The notes: generated from the letters alone by a model not told the origin. Shown: positions 6,741-16,408, counted from the stretch's first letter. The stretch is DNA of 40,496 nucleotides from Sediminimonas qiaohouensis DSM 21189 (GCF_000423645.1 NZ_AUIJ01000026.1:1-40496), one strand, 5' to 3'. Numbers and translations are program-made.

Positions 6741-8200
6741 TATGCGGCCTCGGGGGTGAAGCGCGCGGTGCGGGTGTCCACGCGGTAATCACGGGTGAAT
6801 GCGCCAGGGGTGCGGGCGATCTCATCGACGGCGCGGATGATCGTGTCGGCCTTGGCGTCGCTCATCAGGACCGAAAAGGCCAGGCGCGTCCATCCCGGTT
6901 TGTCGATCTCGTGCCCGGCCAGTATCGCGGTCCGCAGGCGATCGGACTGGACGCGGCCGAGGCCGAGAAGATGGTGCGCATAGGGCCCCGCGCAGGCGCA
7001 GCCGCCGCGCGCCTGAATACCGAAATGATCCGACAGGATCCGGGTGACAAGCTGTGGATGAACCGGCGCGCCGTCGGACCCCGTGATGCGAAAGGAAAAC
7101 ACTGGCAGAACGTCGCTTGCGTGTTCATTGCACAGGATATGAAGGCCCGGCGTGGCCCGCCAGACCTGCAAGGCGCGGCGGCGCAGCGCGTGCAGGTGCG
7201 TGGTCATCTGATCCTGGCCGATGGCCTCCTTGACGGCAAAGCACAGGGCCGCGCGGATATCGCCGATGATGTTGGGCGTGCCGGCCTCTTCGCGGGTAGT
7301 GACATCGTGGGAATAGTCGTGCCCCCACGGCGAGACAAAGCGCACGGTGCCGCCGCCCGGCAGGGTGGGCGTTTCGCGCGCGACCGCGTCCCGGCGCACG
7401 ATCAGCACGCCAGACGCCCCCGGTCCGCCGATGAACTTGTGGGGCGACAGGGCGATGGCATCTATGCCAAGGCCCATATCCACGGGCAAGTAGGGGGCGG
7501 CGGCGGCGTAGTCCCAGACGCTAAGCGCGCCATGCGCCTTGAGCAGCTTGGTGATCGCGGCGACATCGGTGACGATGCCGGTAACGTTGGACACGGCCGA
7601 GAACGCGCCCACCACCGGGCGGGTGCCCGCGTCGACAAGCGCCTGTTCCAGCGCGGCGCGGTTCGGGCCGCCCTCGTGGGCCTCGGGGATCTCGACCACA
7701 TCGGCGCCGCTTTCGCGCCACGGCAGGATGTTCGAGTGATGCTCGTAGGGGCCGATCAGGACGCGGGGTCTTTGGCCCGTCTGCACCATGCGGTCCACGC
7801 CCAGAAGCGGGGCGAGGCGGCTCAGGCCCGCGGTTGCGCCCGAGCCGGTAAAGATGACCGCGTGAGGATCATCCGCGCCGCATGCGCCGGCAATGAGACG
7901 CCGCGCCTCTGCGCGCATACGGTTCATCACCCGGCCGCAATGGGACGCCTCGGTATGGGCGTTGGAATAGTAGGGCAGCACCTCGGCGGTGATCGCGTCC
8001 TCGACCTGGTGCAAGGCGCGTCCGGAGGCGACGTAATCGGCGTAGATCAGGGGACGGGGGCCATCCGGGCCGGGGATCTCCAGCCCCTCGCCGATCACCC
8101 CGTCGCGCAGGTGATCGATCACGTCGGGCCGCTCAAGCGAGCGCGAAAAGCGGGAAAAGAAGCTGTGTTCGGAAGGGTGGCAGGGCAAGAGGGGCCTCAT
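6740..8200 (-). CDS. Class V aminotransferase, cysteine desulfurase-like (PLP enzyme)
   Basis: 486 residues, fold type I PLP enzyme. Visible features are IYADYVASGRALHQVE, YSNAHTEASHCGRVM, the cofactor-binding VIFTGSGATAGLSRL, the Asp of LSVWDYAAAAPYLPVD, and the PLP lysine in IALSPHKFIGGPGASGVL. A C-terminal Cys-containing loop, IQARGGCACAGPYAHHLL, is where cysteine desulfurases and MOCOS-like enzymes carry the reactive Cys. It is longer than IscS/SufS (about 400). It probably acts on a cysteine or sulfinate-like substrate, but the reaction cannot be assigned. No ribosome site is evident before ATG 8198-8200, so a leaderless or weak start is possible. The downstream amidotransferase overlaps by one base. 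Divergent from an Lrp/AsnC regulator. Confidence 0.82.
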   Translation of the reverse strand: MRPLLPCHPSEHSFFSRFSRSLERPDVIDHLRDGVIGEGLEIPGPDGPRPLIYADYVASGRALHQVEDAITAEVLPYYSNAHTEASHCGRVMNRMRAEARRLIAGACGADDPHAVIFTGSGATAGLSRLAPLLGVDRMVQTGQRPRVLIGPYEHHSNILPWRESGADVVEIPEAHEGGPNRAALEQALVDAGTRPVVGAFSAVSNVTGIVTDVAAITKLLKAHGALSVWDYAAAAPYLPVDMGLGIDAIALSPHKFIGGPGASGVLIVRRDAVARETPTLPGGGTVRFVSPWGHDYSHDVTTREEAGTPNIIGDIRAALCFAVKEAIGQDQMTTHLHALRRRALQVWRATPGLHILCNEHASDVLPVFSFRITGSDGAPVHPQLVTRILSDHFGIQARGGCACAGPYAHHLLGLGRVQSDRLRTAILAGHEIDKPGWTRLAFSVLMSDAKADTIIRAVDEIARTPGAFTRDYRVDTRTARFTPEAA

Positions 8201-8293
8201 TTATGCGTTTGTGATTGTATGCGTGGAATATTTCAGGCAAATCGGGTGAAATCATCACAAGTTTATGCGTCAAAAGGGCTGTTTTTCGATCAT
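8201..8293. promoter_or_regulatory. Divergent promoter region between aminotransferase operon and Lrp-type regulator
   Basis: 93 bases, clearly AT-richer than the flanking genes, separate the two divergent starts. TTATGCG occurs twice in direct orientation (8211-8217 and 8262-8268), about 51 bases apart. This could be part of an operator for the adjacent Lrp/AsnC protein, which usually acts locally. No convincing -35/-10 pair was assigned. Confidence 0.4.
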
Positions 8294-8767
8294 ATGACCC
8301 AAGATGCCGCCAAGAATATCGATCACATCGACGCCGCCATTCTGCGCGTGTTGCAGCGCGATGCCGCCCTGTCGCAGCGCGAGGTGGCCGACGAGGTGGG
8401 CCTGTCGCACAACGCGTGCTGGCGCCGGATGGTGCGCTTGCGCGAAACCGGCGTGATCCAGGGACAGACCGTGCGGCTAGACCTGACGCGTCTGGGGCTT
8501 GGGTTGACGGTGTTCGTGATGGTGCGCACGCGCGATCATTCGCCCGATTGGCTAAAGCAGTTCCGCAGGACGGTTCTGGGCATTGAAAACGTGATCGATT
8601 TCTTCCGCATCGCGGGCGACTACGACTATATGCTCAAGATCGTGGCGCGCGACATGAACGATTTCGACCTGGTCTATCAACGCCTGATCGAGGGCGCCGC
8701 GCTTGAGACGGTCACGTCCTATATCGCGATGGAGGCGATTGCCGACCGGCGGGATTTGCCTGTTTGA
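8294..8767 (+). CDS. Lrp/AsnC-family transcriptional regulator
   Basis: 157 residues from ATG 8294-8296; the frame stays open far upstream only because it is antisense to the aminotransferase gene. The N-terminal winged HTH (IDHIDAAILRVLQRDAALSQ, then VGLSHNACWRRMVRLRETGVI) is followed by the C-terminal RAM/effector domain (GIENVIDFFRIAGDYDYMLKI, with the GDYD motif typical of Lrp proteins). It senses small molecules, often amino acids. Placed head-to-head with the class V aminotransferase/amidotransferase operon, it is the likely local regulator. That would suit an amino-acid or amino-acid-derived substrate for those enzymes. Confidence 0.92.
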   Translation: MTQDAAKNIDHIDAAILRVLQRDAALSQREVADEVGLSHNACWRRMVRLRETGVIQGQTVRLDLTRLGLGLTVFVMVRTRDHSPDWLKQFRRTVLGIENVIDFFRIAGDYDYMLKIVARDMNDFDLVYQRLIEGAALETVTSYIAMEAIADRRDLPV

Positions 8768-9155
8768 AGCGCTACTTCGTGACCCCGCTCGTGATGCGAA
8801 AAGAGGGCAGCGCCTGCCTGGGTAGGCGCATTATCCTACCGGTGCCCAAGGCGATATCATCAAGTAAATCGTGACATTTCAACAAGTTGCACCGTTGAAA
8901 GCGTCTGCCGGGGGCAGGCACGCGCTGCCCGGCGGTGCCGCCGGGCGGGTCATCTCCGCCTTGTCGCGTCCACACTCGGGCGCGGGCGATCCGGGGCATT
9001 ATTGTGAATGCTGCGCGTTTTGGATTCGGCGGCACGCGTTGTCATCATAACTTCATTTGAAAGATGACCGGCCAGGTGGTTCTTGTTTGCCGTGGCCGCC
9101 CGCCATGCATGCGGTCGCGCAAGGCTTTTCAAACCGAACCAGTCGGAGAACAGAT
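8768..9155. other. 388-base intergenic region upstream of ugpB
   Basis: No gene is supported here. The only feature of note is a perfect 9-bp hairpin GCCCGGCGG/CCGCCGGGC (8927-8946) with no T run. The stretch after about 8990 is AT-richer (TTATTGTGAATGCTG, CATAACTTCATTTG) and probably holds the ugp promoter. The ugpB ribosome site GGAGA lies at 9145-9149. Confidence 0.5.
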
Positions 9156-10466
9156 ATGACACTGACCCGTTCCGCGACGGCTGTTGCCGCGCTGATGGCA
9201 CTGGGCGCGTCGCCCGTGGCTGCCGAAACAGAAATCCAGTTCTGGCACGCCATGGGCGGTGCGCTTGGCGAAAAGATCGAGGAGATCGCCGCCGGTTTCA
9301 ACGAGACGCAGGACGAGTTCACCGTCGTGCCGACCTACAAGGGCAACTACACCGAGAACATGACCGCCTCGATCGCGGCGTTCCGCGCGGGCGAGCAGCC
9401 GCATATCGTGCAGGTGTTCGAAGTGGGCACCGCCACGATGATGGCCGCCGAGGGCGCGATCAAGCCGGTGCAGCAGGTCATGGACAATGCCGACATCACC
9501 TGGGATGCGGATGCCTACCTGCCGGCGGTGAAATCCTACTACACCACCACCGACGGCGCGCTGCTGTCGCTGCCGTTCAATTCGTCCACGCCGGTGCTGT
9601 GGTACAACCGCGATCTACTGGACGAGGCCGGTATCAAGGACGTTCCCCAGACGTGGAACGAGATGTTCGCCGCCGCCGACAAGCTGCAGGCGTCGGGGCA
9701 CGAGTGCGCGTTTTCCTTTGGCTGGCAGTCGTGGGTGATGCTGGAGAACTACCTCGCGTGGCACGATCAGCCGATCGGCACCAAGCAAAACGGGTTTGCC
9801 GGGCTCGATACCGAGTTGGTCTTTGACGAAAGCGAAGACCTGACCACCCTGTTGCAGCGCATTGCCGACAGCCAGGAGGCGGGCACATTCCGCTATGGCG
9901 GGCGCCGGGGCGACTCGCTTCCGCTGTTCACCTCGGGCGAATGCGCGATGTGGATGAACTCCTCGGCCTATTACGCCGGGATCAGCGATCAGGCCGAGTT
10001 CGAGTTCGGGCAGGCGATGCTGCCGGTCAACACCGACGCCGCCGAGACGGCGCAGAACTCGATCATCGGGGGAGCGACGTTGTGGGTACTCGAAGGGCAC
10101 CCGGAGTCCGAGTACCAGGGCGTTGCGGAGTTCTTCAACTACCTCAGCTCGCCCGAGGTGCAGGCCGACTGGCATCAGTTCTCTGGCTATGTGCCGATCA
10201 CCACGGCGGCCTACGAGCTGAGCAATAGCCAAGGCTTTTACGAGGAGAACCCGGGCACCGACACGGCGATCCAGCAGCTTTCGTTGAACGCGCCGACCGA
10301 GAATTCGCGCGGCCTGCGGTTCGGCAATTTCGTCCAGATCCGCGACATCATCAACGAGGAGCTAGAGGATCTGTGGGCTGGCAACAAGACCGCCGCCGAG
10401 GCGCTGTCGGATGCCGCCGAACGCGGCAATGCCCTTCTGCGGGAGTTCGAAGGCTCCAATTCCTAG
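9156..10466 (+). CDS. ugpB: sn-Glycerol-3-phosphate-binding periplasmic protein UgpB
   Basis: 436 residues from ATG 9156; GGAGA sits 6 bases upstream and a signal peptide follows (core ATAVAALMALGASPVAA). Alignment from memory to E. coli UgpB is close throughout: IQFWHAMGGALGEKIEEI, VVPTYKGNYTENM, VFEVGTATMMAAEGAIKPV, PFNSSTPVLWYNRDLL, NSIIGGATLWV, WHQFSGYVPIT, QGFYEENPGTDTA and VERGN-like AERGNALLREFE at the end. It binds sn-glycerol-3-phosphate and glycerophosphodiesters such as glycerophosphocholine in the periplasm and hands them to UgpAE. First gene of ugpBAEC. Confidence 0.95.
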   Translation: MTLTRSATAVAALMALGASPVAAETEIQFWHAMGGALGEKIEEIAAGFNETQDEFTVVPTYKGNYTENMTASIAAFRAGEQPHIVQVFEVGTATMMAAEGAIKPVQQVMDNADITWDADAYLPAVKSYYTTTDGALLSLPFNSSTPVLWYNRDLLDEAGIKDVPQTWNEMFAAADKLQASGHECAFSFGWQSWVMLENYLAWHDQPIGTKQNGFAGLDTELVFDESEDLTTLLQRIADSQEAGTFRYGGRRGDSLPLFTSGECAMWMNSSAYYAGISDQAEFEFGQAMLPVNTDAAETAQNSIIGGATLWVLEGHPESEYQGVAEFFNYLSSPEVQADWHQFSGYVPITTAAYELSNSQGFYEENPGTDTAIQQLSLNAPTENSRGLRFGNFVQIRDIINEELEDLWAGNKTAAEALSDAAERGNALLREFEGSNS

Positions 10467-10526
10467 GCCGGATGAGCAACCCCGGGGCGGGCCAAGATGG
10501 CCCGCCTCGTTGCACTGGAGGTCCAT

Positions 10527-11411
10527 GTGCTCACCAAGAAGGTCACATTCAGCCATCGCTGGCTACCTTACCTGCTGGTCGCGCCGCAGATCGCGATCAC
10601 GCTGGTGTTTTTCATCTGGCCCGCCAGCCAGGCGCTCTATCAGTCGGTGCTGCGCCAGGATGCCTTCGGGTTGAAGACCGAGTATGTCGGGTTGGCGAAC
10701 TTTGCCAAGCTGTTCAACGACCCGCTTTATTTGCAGAGCTTTTACACCACGATCACCTTCAGCGCGCTGGTCGCGGGCGTGTCGATGGCGGTTGCGCTGG
10801 TGCTGGCGGTGATGGCGGACCGGGTCGTGCGGCAGGCGACCACCTATCGCACGTTGCTGATCTGGCCCTATGCGGTGGCACCGGCCGTGGCCGGGGTGCT
10901 GTGGTGGTTCCTGTTCAACCCCACCATCGGCATCGCCGCCTACGCGCTGGATGCTTTGGGGTATGATTGGAACCACTACGTGGACGGGGGCGACGCGATG
11001 ACCCTGATCGTGGTTGCGGCCTCGTGGCGGCAGGTGTCCTACAACTTCCTGTTCTTTCTTGCAGGTCTTCAGGCGATCCCGAAGTCCCTGACGGAGGCGG
11101 CGGCGATCGACGGGGCCGGGCCGCTCAAGCGGTTTGTCACGATCCAGTTGCCGCTGTTGTCGCCGACCGTCTTTTTCCTGCTGGTGGTCAACGTCGTCTA
11201 TGCCTTCTTCGAGACGTTCGGCGTGGTGCACGCCACCACCGATGGCGGGCCGGGACAGGCGACGACGATCCTTGTCTACAAGGTCTGGCGCGACGCCTTC
11301 CAAGGGCTGAACCTTGGCTCTTCGGCGGCGCAATCGGTGGTGTTGATGGCGATCGTGATCGCGCTGACGGCGATCCAGTTCCGGTTTATCGAGCGCAAGG
11401 TGGAATACTGA
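10527..11411 (+). CDS. ugpA: sn-Glycerol-3-phosphate ABC transporter permease UgpA
   Basis: 294 residues with a GTG start at 10527-10529, chosen because GGAGG (10517-10521) is 5 bases upstream; an ATG at 10497 would precede that site. It is a MalF-type permease with six membrane segments (first [17 protein letters not shown]; later [17 protein letters not shown] and [20 protein letters not shown]). The EAA loop that docks UgpC is [20 protein letters not shown]. It forms the inner-membrane channel with UgpE. The 60-base gap after ugpB is the largest in the operon. Confidence 0.94.
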   Translation: MLTKKVTFSHRWLPYLLVAPQIAITLVFFIWPASQALYQSVLRQDAFGLKTEYVGLANFAKLFNDPLYLQSFYTTITFSALVAGVSMAVALVLAVMADRVVRQATTYRTLLIWPYAVAPAVAGVLWWFLFNPTIGIAAYALDALGYDWNHYVDGGDAMTLIVVAASWRQVSYNFLFFLAGLQAIPKSLTEAAAIDGAGPLKRFVTIQLPLLSPTVFFLLVVNVVYAFFETFGVVHATTDGGPGQATTILVYKVWRDAFQGLNLGSSAAQSVVLMAIVIALTAIQFRFIERKVEY

Positions 11412-12256
11412 TGGTTGAGCGGCGGCCCCTTCTTTTGTTCATCCAGCATGCAGTGCTGATCTTCGGGGCGGCGGTGTTCGTCTTTCCGATCTACCTGGCG
11501 TTCATAGCCTCGACCCATACCGCACGCGAGGTCAACAGCGGCTTGCCACTTCTGCCCGGCGGTCAGATGTTCGACAACTACGCCACCGTTTTGGGCGAGG
11601 GGCTATCGACCGCCGGCGCCCCGCCCATCGGCCTGATGCTGATGAACTCCACGATCATGGCGCTGGCGATTACGCTGGGAAAGTTGGTGATCTCGCTGCT
11701 GTCGTCCTTTGCCATCGTCTATTTCAAGTTCCCGTTTCGGGTGCTGGCGTTCTGGACGATCTTCATCACGCTCATGCTGCCGGTCGAGGTGCGTATCCTG
11801 CCCACCTACGAGGTGGTGGCGCAACTGGGCATGCTCAACAGCTATGCGGGGCTGTCGGTGCCGCTTATTGCGTCCGCGACGGCCACGTTCCTGTTTCGGC
11901 AGTTCTTCATGACCGTGCCTGACGAGTTGACCGAGGCGGCGCGGATCGACGGGGCGGGGCCGATGAAGTTCTTTCGCGATATCCTTGTGCCGCTGTCGCG
12001 GACCAATATCGCGGCGCTGTTCGTGATCCTGTTCATCTATGGCTGGAACCAGTACCTATGGCCGCTTCTGGTGACCACGGACGAGAGTTATTACACCATC
12101 GTGATGGGTATTCAGCGCATGGTCAATGCCGGCGAGGAAACGCCGCAGTGGCACCTGATAATGACGACCGCGATCCTTGCGCTGGTGCCGCCGGTGGTGG
12201 TGATTTTGGGGATGCAAAGGCTGTTCGTGCGCGGCCTTGTCGAGGTCGAGAAATAG
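11411..12256 (+). CDS. ugpE: sn-Glycerol-3-phosphate ABC transporter permease UgpE
   Basis: 281 residues from ATG 11411-11413, overlapping the ugpA stop (TGATG). It is a MalG-type permease: an N-terminal membrane segment ([20 protein letters not shown]), [20 protein letters not shown], and the EAA loop [20 protein letters not shown]. The C-terminal segment includes [19 protein letters not shown], highly typical of UgpE, and ends [10 protein letters not shown]. It pairs with UgpA as the second half of the channel. Confidence 0.94.
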   Translation: MVERRPLLLFIQHAVLIFGAAVFVFPIYLAFIASTHTAREVNSGLPLLPGGQMFDNYATVLGEGLSTAGAPPIGLMLMNSTIMALAITLGKLVISLLSSFAIVYFKFPFRVLAFWTIFITLMLPVEVRILPTYEVVAQLGMLNSYAGLSVPLIASATATFLFRQFFMTVPDELTEAARIDGAGPMKFFRDILVPLSRTNIAALFVILFIYGWNQYLWPLLVTTDESYYTIVMGIQRMVNAGEETPQWHLIMTTAILALVPPVVVILGMQRLFVRGLVEVEK

Positions 12257-12273
12257 CAAAGAGGAAATCGCAG

Positions 12274-13326
12274 ATGTCCGACATCCGGCTGCGCAACGTG
12301 CGCAAGGTCTATCCCGGTGCCGCCGAGGCCACCATTCCGGGCCTGTCGCTTGATATTGGCGCAGGCGAGCTGTGCGTGCTTGTCGGGCCGTCGGGCTGCG
12401 GTAAGTCCACGCTGCTGCGCATGGTTGCGGGACTTGAAGAGGTCACCGATGGCGAGATCAACATCGCCGGCCGGCAGGTCAACGACCTTGAACCGGCGCG
12501 GCGGGATATCTCGATGGTGTTCCAGAACTACGCGCTTTATCCGCATATGACGGTGCATGGCAACATGGCCTATGGGCTAAAGAACCGCGGCATGCCCAAG
12601 GCCGAGATCGCGGAAAAGGTCGGCACCGCGGCCAGGATGCTGGGCCTGGCGGATTACCTTGATCGCAAGCCCCGGCAGCTATCGGGCGGTCAGCGACAGC
12701 GGGTCGCCATGGGGCGGGCCATCGTGCGCGAGCCGGCGGCGTTCCTGTTCGACGAGCCGCTGTCGAACCTCGATGCCAAGCTGCGGGTCAAGACGCGGGT
12801 GGAAATCCGCGATTTGCAGCAGCGCCTTGGCACCACGTCGATCTATGTCACTCACGATCAGCAGGAGGCGATGACGCTGGCCGATACGTTGGTGGTAATG
12901 AACGCGGGCAGGGTCGAGCAGATCGGCCCGCCGATGGAGATCTACGCGCGCCCGGCCTCGCTGTTCGTGGCGGGGTTCATCGGTTCGCCGCCGATGAACG
13001 TCCTTGCGCCCGGAACCGGCGCCGCCCTTGCAACGGCAGCAGGGATCGAGCGGGCCGCCGGGCACGCGGTCGTCGGCGTGCGGCCCGAGGACCTGCGCGC
13101 GCAGCCGGGCGGGCCGCTTGCGGTCACGGTGCGGGTGGTCGAGCGGCTGGGCGCCACGGCCAACGTGCACGGAGTGCTGGACGACGGCGCAAGCGAGGTC
13201 ATCGCCAGCCTCTCGGGCACCGATCTGCCGGGGCCGGGCGAGGTAATGCACCTGGGCGTCAACCCCGCCGATCTGCACCTTTTCGATCACGCTAGCGGCC
13301 AGCGGCTGGAGTGTGCGGGGGCGTGA
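12274..13326 (+). CDS. ugpC: sn-Glycerol-3-phosphate ABC transporter ATP-binding protein UgpC
   Basis: 350 residues from ATG 12274; GAGGAA lies at 12261-12266. Walker [10 protein letters not shown] (about residues 38-46), Q-loop [12 protein letters not shown], signature [16 protein letters not shown], Walker [16 protein letters not shown]-loop [13 protein letters not shown]. The C-terminal regulatory (TOBE/MalK-type) domain runs from about residue 235, with GVRPEDLR. It powers G3P/glycerophosphodiester import. The C-terminal domain of UgpC proteins can receive regulatory input, but nothing in the window shows a partner for that. Confidence 0.94.
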   Translation: MSDIRLRNVRKVYPGAAEATIPGLSLDIGAGELCVLVGPSGCGKSTLLRMVAGLEEVTDGEINIAGRQVNDLEPARRDISMVFQNYALYPHMTVHGNMAYGLKNRGMPKAEIAEKVGTAARMLGLADYLDRKPRQLSGGQRQRVAMGRAIVREPAAFLFDEPLSNLDAKLRVKTRVEIRDLQQRLGTTSIYVTHDQQEAMTLADTLVVMNAGRVEQIGPPMEIYARPASLFVAGFIGSPPMNVLAPGTGAALATAAGIERAAGHAVVGVRPEDLRAQPGGPLAVTVRVVERLGATANVHGVLDDGASEVIASLSGTDLPGPGEVMHLGVNPADLHLFDHASGQRLECAGA

Positions 13327-13336
13327 TGACGCCCCC
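13317..13336. terminator. Strong hairpin at the end of ugpC
   Basis: GGGGGCGT (13317-13324) and ACGCCCCC (13329-13336) form a perfect 8-bp stem with a GATG loop; the ugpC stop codon lies in it. There is no T run on either side. It may slow or stop the converging ugp and dehydrogenase transcripts, but it is not a textbook intrinsic terminator. Confidence 0.35.
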
Positions 13337-13348
13337 GGGGAGGGCGGA

Positions 13349-15790
13349 TTACGCCTTCATGCGCGACGAGGTGGGATCATACATCGGCTTGATCGATGCC
13401 TGCGCCGCAACGCGCGTTCCGGCCACTTCGATCTCGTAGGACGAGGCCAGGACCTGCGCTTGTGTCTCGCCCGGGCAGGGCACGTATCCCAGGCCGATCG
13501 CGCCCCCCAGCGTGTGGCCGTAGCTGCCCGAGGTCAGGTGCCCGACAACCTGGTTGTCCCGGAGTATCGGCTCGGCGTGGTAGAGCAGGCATTCGGGATC
13601 GGTTAGGCGAAACTGCACCATGCGGCGCTCAAGGCCCGCGTCGCGCTTGCGCAGCACCGCGTCGCGGCCGATGAAATCGGGCTTGTCTTTCTTGACCGCA
13701 AAGCCAAGTCCGGCCTCGAGCACGTGATCCTCGCTGCTGATATCGTGGCCGAAGTGGCGAAACGCTTTCTCGATGCGGCAACTGTCCATCATGTGCAGAC
13801 CACAAAGCTTCGCCCCCATCGCGTTGCCGGCGGCGTCGAGCGTCTCAAAAACGTGGGCGGCCATGTCGGCCGAGACGTATATTTCCCAGCCAAGCTCGCC
13901 CACGTAACTCACGCGGTGCGCGCGGGCGAGCGCCATGCCAATCTCGATCTCTTGCGCGGTTCCGAACGGGTTGGCCGCGTTTGAAAAGTCATTGGGCGAG
14001 ACCGCTTGCAGCAGGGTGCGTGCGTTCGGTCCCATGACCGCGATGACGGCTTCGCCGGCGGTCACATCGGTGATGACCACGCGGCGATCGCCGATGTGGC
14101 GGCGCAGACGGGTCTCATCTGCCAGCCGGGCCGCCGCGGGGGTCACGACAAGATAGGCGGTTTCGCTCAGGCGGGTGACGGTGACATCCGCCTCGATCCC
14201 GCCCCGGGAATTGAGCAGTTGGGTGTAGACGATCTTGCCGACCGGCACGGAGAAATCCCCGCCCGCGACGTAGTTCATGAAGGCCTCGGCATCCGGCCCC
14301 TCGACGCGCAGCTTGCCGAAGGACGACATATCGTAAAACCCGACATTCTCGCGGATGGCGCGATGCTCGCGGGCGGCGTTGTCGAACCAGTTCTGGCGCT
14401 TCCAGGAATAGCGGTAGGTGGGGTCCTGCCCCTCATCGGCGAACCAGTTCGCGCGCTCCCATCCGGCCAGTTCCCCGAACACCGCGCCGCGCGCCTTGAG
14501 GTGGCCATGCAATGGTGTCCGCCGGACCCCGCGCGCGGTCGCCTTTTGCCGAAACGGGAAGTGGTCGGCGTAGAGCAGGCCAAGCGTTTCTTTCGAGCGC
14601 TCGAACAGGTAGGTCTTGTTGCCTTGGAAGGGCTGCATGCGCGAAATATCGACATCCCCCAGATCAAATGGCTTTTCGCCCGTATCCATCCATTCCGCCA
14701 GGGCCATGCCCGCGCCGCCCGCCGACTGGATGCCGACCGAGTTGAAGCCCGCGGCGACCCAGACATTGTCCATTTCAGGCGCTAGGCCCAGATGGTAGGC
14801 GTCATCGGGGGTAAAGCTTTCGGGGCCGTTGAAGAAGGTCTGGATGCCGGTTTCGGCCAGCAACGGCATCCGGTTCACGGCCCAGTCGAGGATGGGCTCG
14901 AAATGATCGAAATCCTCGGGAAGCTGATCAAACTCGAAATCCTCGGAGATGCCATTCATGCCCCACGGCTTTGCATTGGGCTCAAACGCGCCCAGCATGA
15001 GGCTTCCGGCGTCTTCCTTGTAGTAGGCGCATTCGTCCGGCACCCTGAGGACCGGCAGCGCGGCAAGGCCGGGGATCTTGTCCGACACGACGTAGAAATG
15101 CTCGCACGCGTGCAGCGGCACATTGGTGCCCGCCATGCGTCCTACCTCGTGTCCCCACATGCCCGCACAGTTCACCACGTGATCGCAGGCGATCGTGCCC
15201 GTTCCCTCGGCGCTTTGCCAATCGACGCCGGTCACGCGCCGCCCGTCGCGGCGCAGGCCCGTGACCTTGACCTGCTCCAGGATCGTGGCGCCGCGCTTCC
15301 TTGCGCCCTTGGCCAGCGCCAGCGCGATATTCGACGGATCGCCCTGGCCGTCGCGGGGAAGGTAGACGCCGCCGACCACGCCGTCACAGTTCAGGTGCTC
15401 GTACTTTGCCTTGACGTCGGTGGGCGAGATCGGCTCGACTTCGACGCCGAAGGCGCGCGCCATCGACGCTTGGCGCAGCAGCTCTTCTTGGCGCTCCTCG
15501 GTCAGGGCCACGGTGATGGAGCCGACGCGCTTGAATCCGGTCGACATGCCGGTTTCGGCCTCCAGCCCGCCATAGAGTTCCTGGCTGTACTTGGCGAGCC
15601 GGGTCATGTTCTGGGTTGCCCGCAACTGCGCGATTAGCCCGGCCGCGTGCCATGTAGTGCCCGAGCAGAGCTGCTTTCGCTCCAGCAGCACAACGTCGGT
15701 CCAGCCAAGTTTGGTCAGGTGATAGGCGACGGATGCGCCGACGACACCGCCTCCGATGATGACGACGCTTGCGGTTGAGGGTGGGGGCAT
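13349..15790 (-). CDS. Dimethylglycine dehydrogenase-like FAD/folate enzyme
   Basis: 813 residues; ATG 15788-15790 follows AAGGAG. The N-terminal FAD domain has VVIIGGGVVGASVAYHL and TTWHAAGL, whose His48 matches the residue carrying covalent FAD in dimethylglycine/sarcosine dehydrogenases. The middle (about 370-430) is the FAO-M linker, and about 430-810 is a GcvT-type tetrahydrofolate-binding region (YDMSSFGKLRVEGPDAEAFM, LGWEIYVSADMA, GLHMMDSCRIEKAFRHFGHD, IGLGYVP). The class demethylates N-methylglycines and passes the one-carbon unit to folate. Dimethylglycine is the best guess; sarcosine or another methylamine-derived substrate is possible. It follows the XRE-cupin gene by 12 bases and converges on ugpBAEC. 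Confidence 0.85.
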   Translation of the reverse strand: MPPPSTASVVIIGGGVVGASVAYHLTKLGWTDVVLLERKQLCSGTTWHAAGLIAQLRATQNMTRLAKYSQELYGGLEAETGMSTGFKRVGSITVALTEERQEELLRQASMARAFGVEVEPISPTDVKAKYEHLNCDGVVGGVYLPRDGQGDPSNIALALAKGARKRGATILEQVKVTGLRRDGRRVTGVDWQSAEGTGTIACDHVVNCAGMWGHEVGRMAGTNVPLHACEHFYVVSDKIPGLAALPVLRVPDECAYYKEDAGSLMLGAFEPNAKPWGMNGISEDFEFDQLPEDFDHFEPILDWAVNRMPLLAETGIQTFFNGPESFTPDDAYHLGLAPEMDNVWVAAGFNSVGIQSAGGAGMALAEWMDTGEKPFDLGDVDISRMQPFQGNKTYLFERSKETLGLLYADHFPFRQKATARGVRRTPLHGHLKARGAVFGELAGWERANWFADEGQDPTYRYSWKRQNWFDNAAREHRAIRENVGFYDMSSFGKLRVEGPDAEAFMNYVAGGDFSVPVGKIVYTQLLNSRGGIEADVTVTRLSETAYLVVTPAAARLADETRLRRHIGDRRVVITDVTAGEAVIAVMGPNARTLLQAVSPNDFSNAANPFGTAQEIEIGMALARAHRVSYVGELGWEIYVSADMAAHVFETLDAAGNAMGAKLCGLHMMDSCRIEKAFRHFGHDISSEDHVLEAGLGFAVKKDKPDFIGRDAVLRKRDAGLERRMVQFRLTDPECLLYHAEPILRDNQVVGHLTSGSYGHTLGGAIGLGYVPCPGETQAQVLASSYEIEVAGTRVAAQASIKPMYDPTSSRMKA

Positions 15791-15802
15791 GTGAGGCGCT
15801 CC

Positions 15803-16360
15803 TTAGTAGACAGGGGGTGCAATGACCCAGACGGCAACCGCCGGGTCGGGGTAGGGGTTCGCCCAGCGATAGCTTTGGTCGCGGATGCGGAAACTGTCAC
15901 CGGCCCGGACCGTGAAACACGTATCGTCCAGCCAGATATCGAGCGTACCCGACACCATCCAGACGACTTCCTGCGTCGGGCGCGATGTCGGGGCCGGGCG
16001 GCTGGCGCCGGGTTGGAAGGTGGAGTGTATCACCTCAAAATCGTCGGTGAGATCGGGCGAGATCAGCGTCTCAATCAACCCGTCCGCGTGTTCGCCGATG
16101 ACCCGCCGGGCCTTGTCGCGCACGATGCGGCCCTTTTCGGTGTCGGGCGCGTCCGCGTTTCCGAAAAACAGCGACAGCGGCACCGCGAAGACCGCGCCGA
16201 TCGCCTCCAGGTCCGACATCGTGGGCGTGGAGATGTCACGCTCGACCTGGCTGATCCAGCCGACGGAGCGACCAAGGCGGGCGGCCAGATCCTCCAGCGT
16301 CATCTTGCGCGATTTGCGCAAGGCGCGCAGGTCTTTGCCCAGTGTGTTGGTTTCGGTCAT
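15803..16360 (-). CDS. XRE-family regulator with cupin sensor domain
   Basis: 185 residues from ATG 16358-16360; an earlier in-frame TTG at 16402 is less likely. The N-terminal HTH (LRALRKSRKMTLEDLAARLG, then VGWISQVERDISTPTMSDLEAI) is followed by a C-terminal cupin (VVWMVSGTLDIWLDDTCFTV, AGDSFRIRDQSYRWANPYPD). This architecture is typical of local repressors of amine, amino-acid and betaine catabolic operons, where the cupin binds the substrate. It is first gene of the operon with the dimethylglycine dehydrogenase-like gene, so autoregulation through the palindrome at 16409-16441 is likely. Confidence 0.9.
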   Translation of the reverse strand: MTETNTLGKDLRALRKSRKMTLEDLAARLGRSVGWISQVERDISTPTMSDLEAIGAVFAVPLSLFFGNADAPDTEKGRIVRDKARRVIGEHADGLIETLISPDLTDDFEVIHSTFQPGASRPAPTSRPTQEVVWMVSGTLDIWLDDTCFTVRAGDSFRIRDQSYRWANPYPDPAVAVWVIAPPVY

Positions 16361-16408
16361 CGCGCACCCCGACCATGGCGTTAAACTCTCGGCTGAGTTC
16401 AATCAACG

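Noticed and set aside
6911-8293. Upstream two-thirds of a 618-codon plus-strand frame
   Set aside because: Antisense to the class V aminotransferase. Only the last 157 codons (from 8294) are a real gene, the Lrp/AsnC regulator.
8927-8946. Perfect GC hairpin considered as a terminator for the Lrp gene
   Set aside because: No T run on either strand and 160 bases beyond the stop codon; in 64 percent-type GC DNA such hairpins occur by chance.
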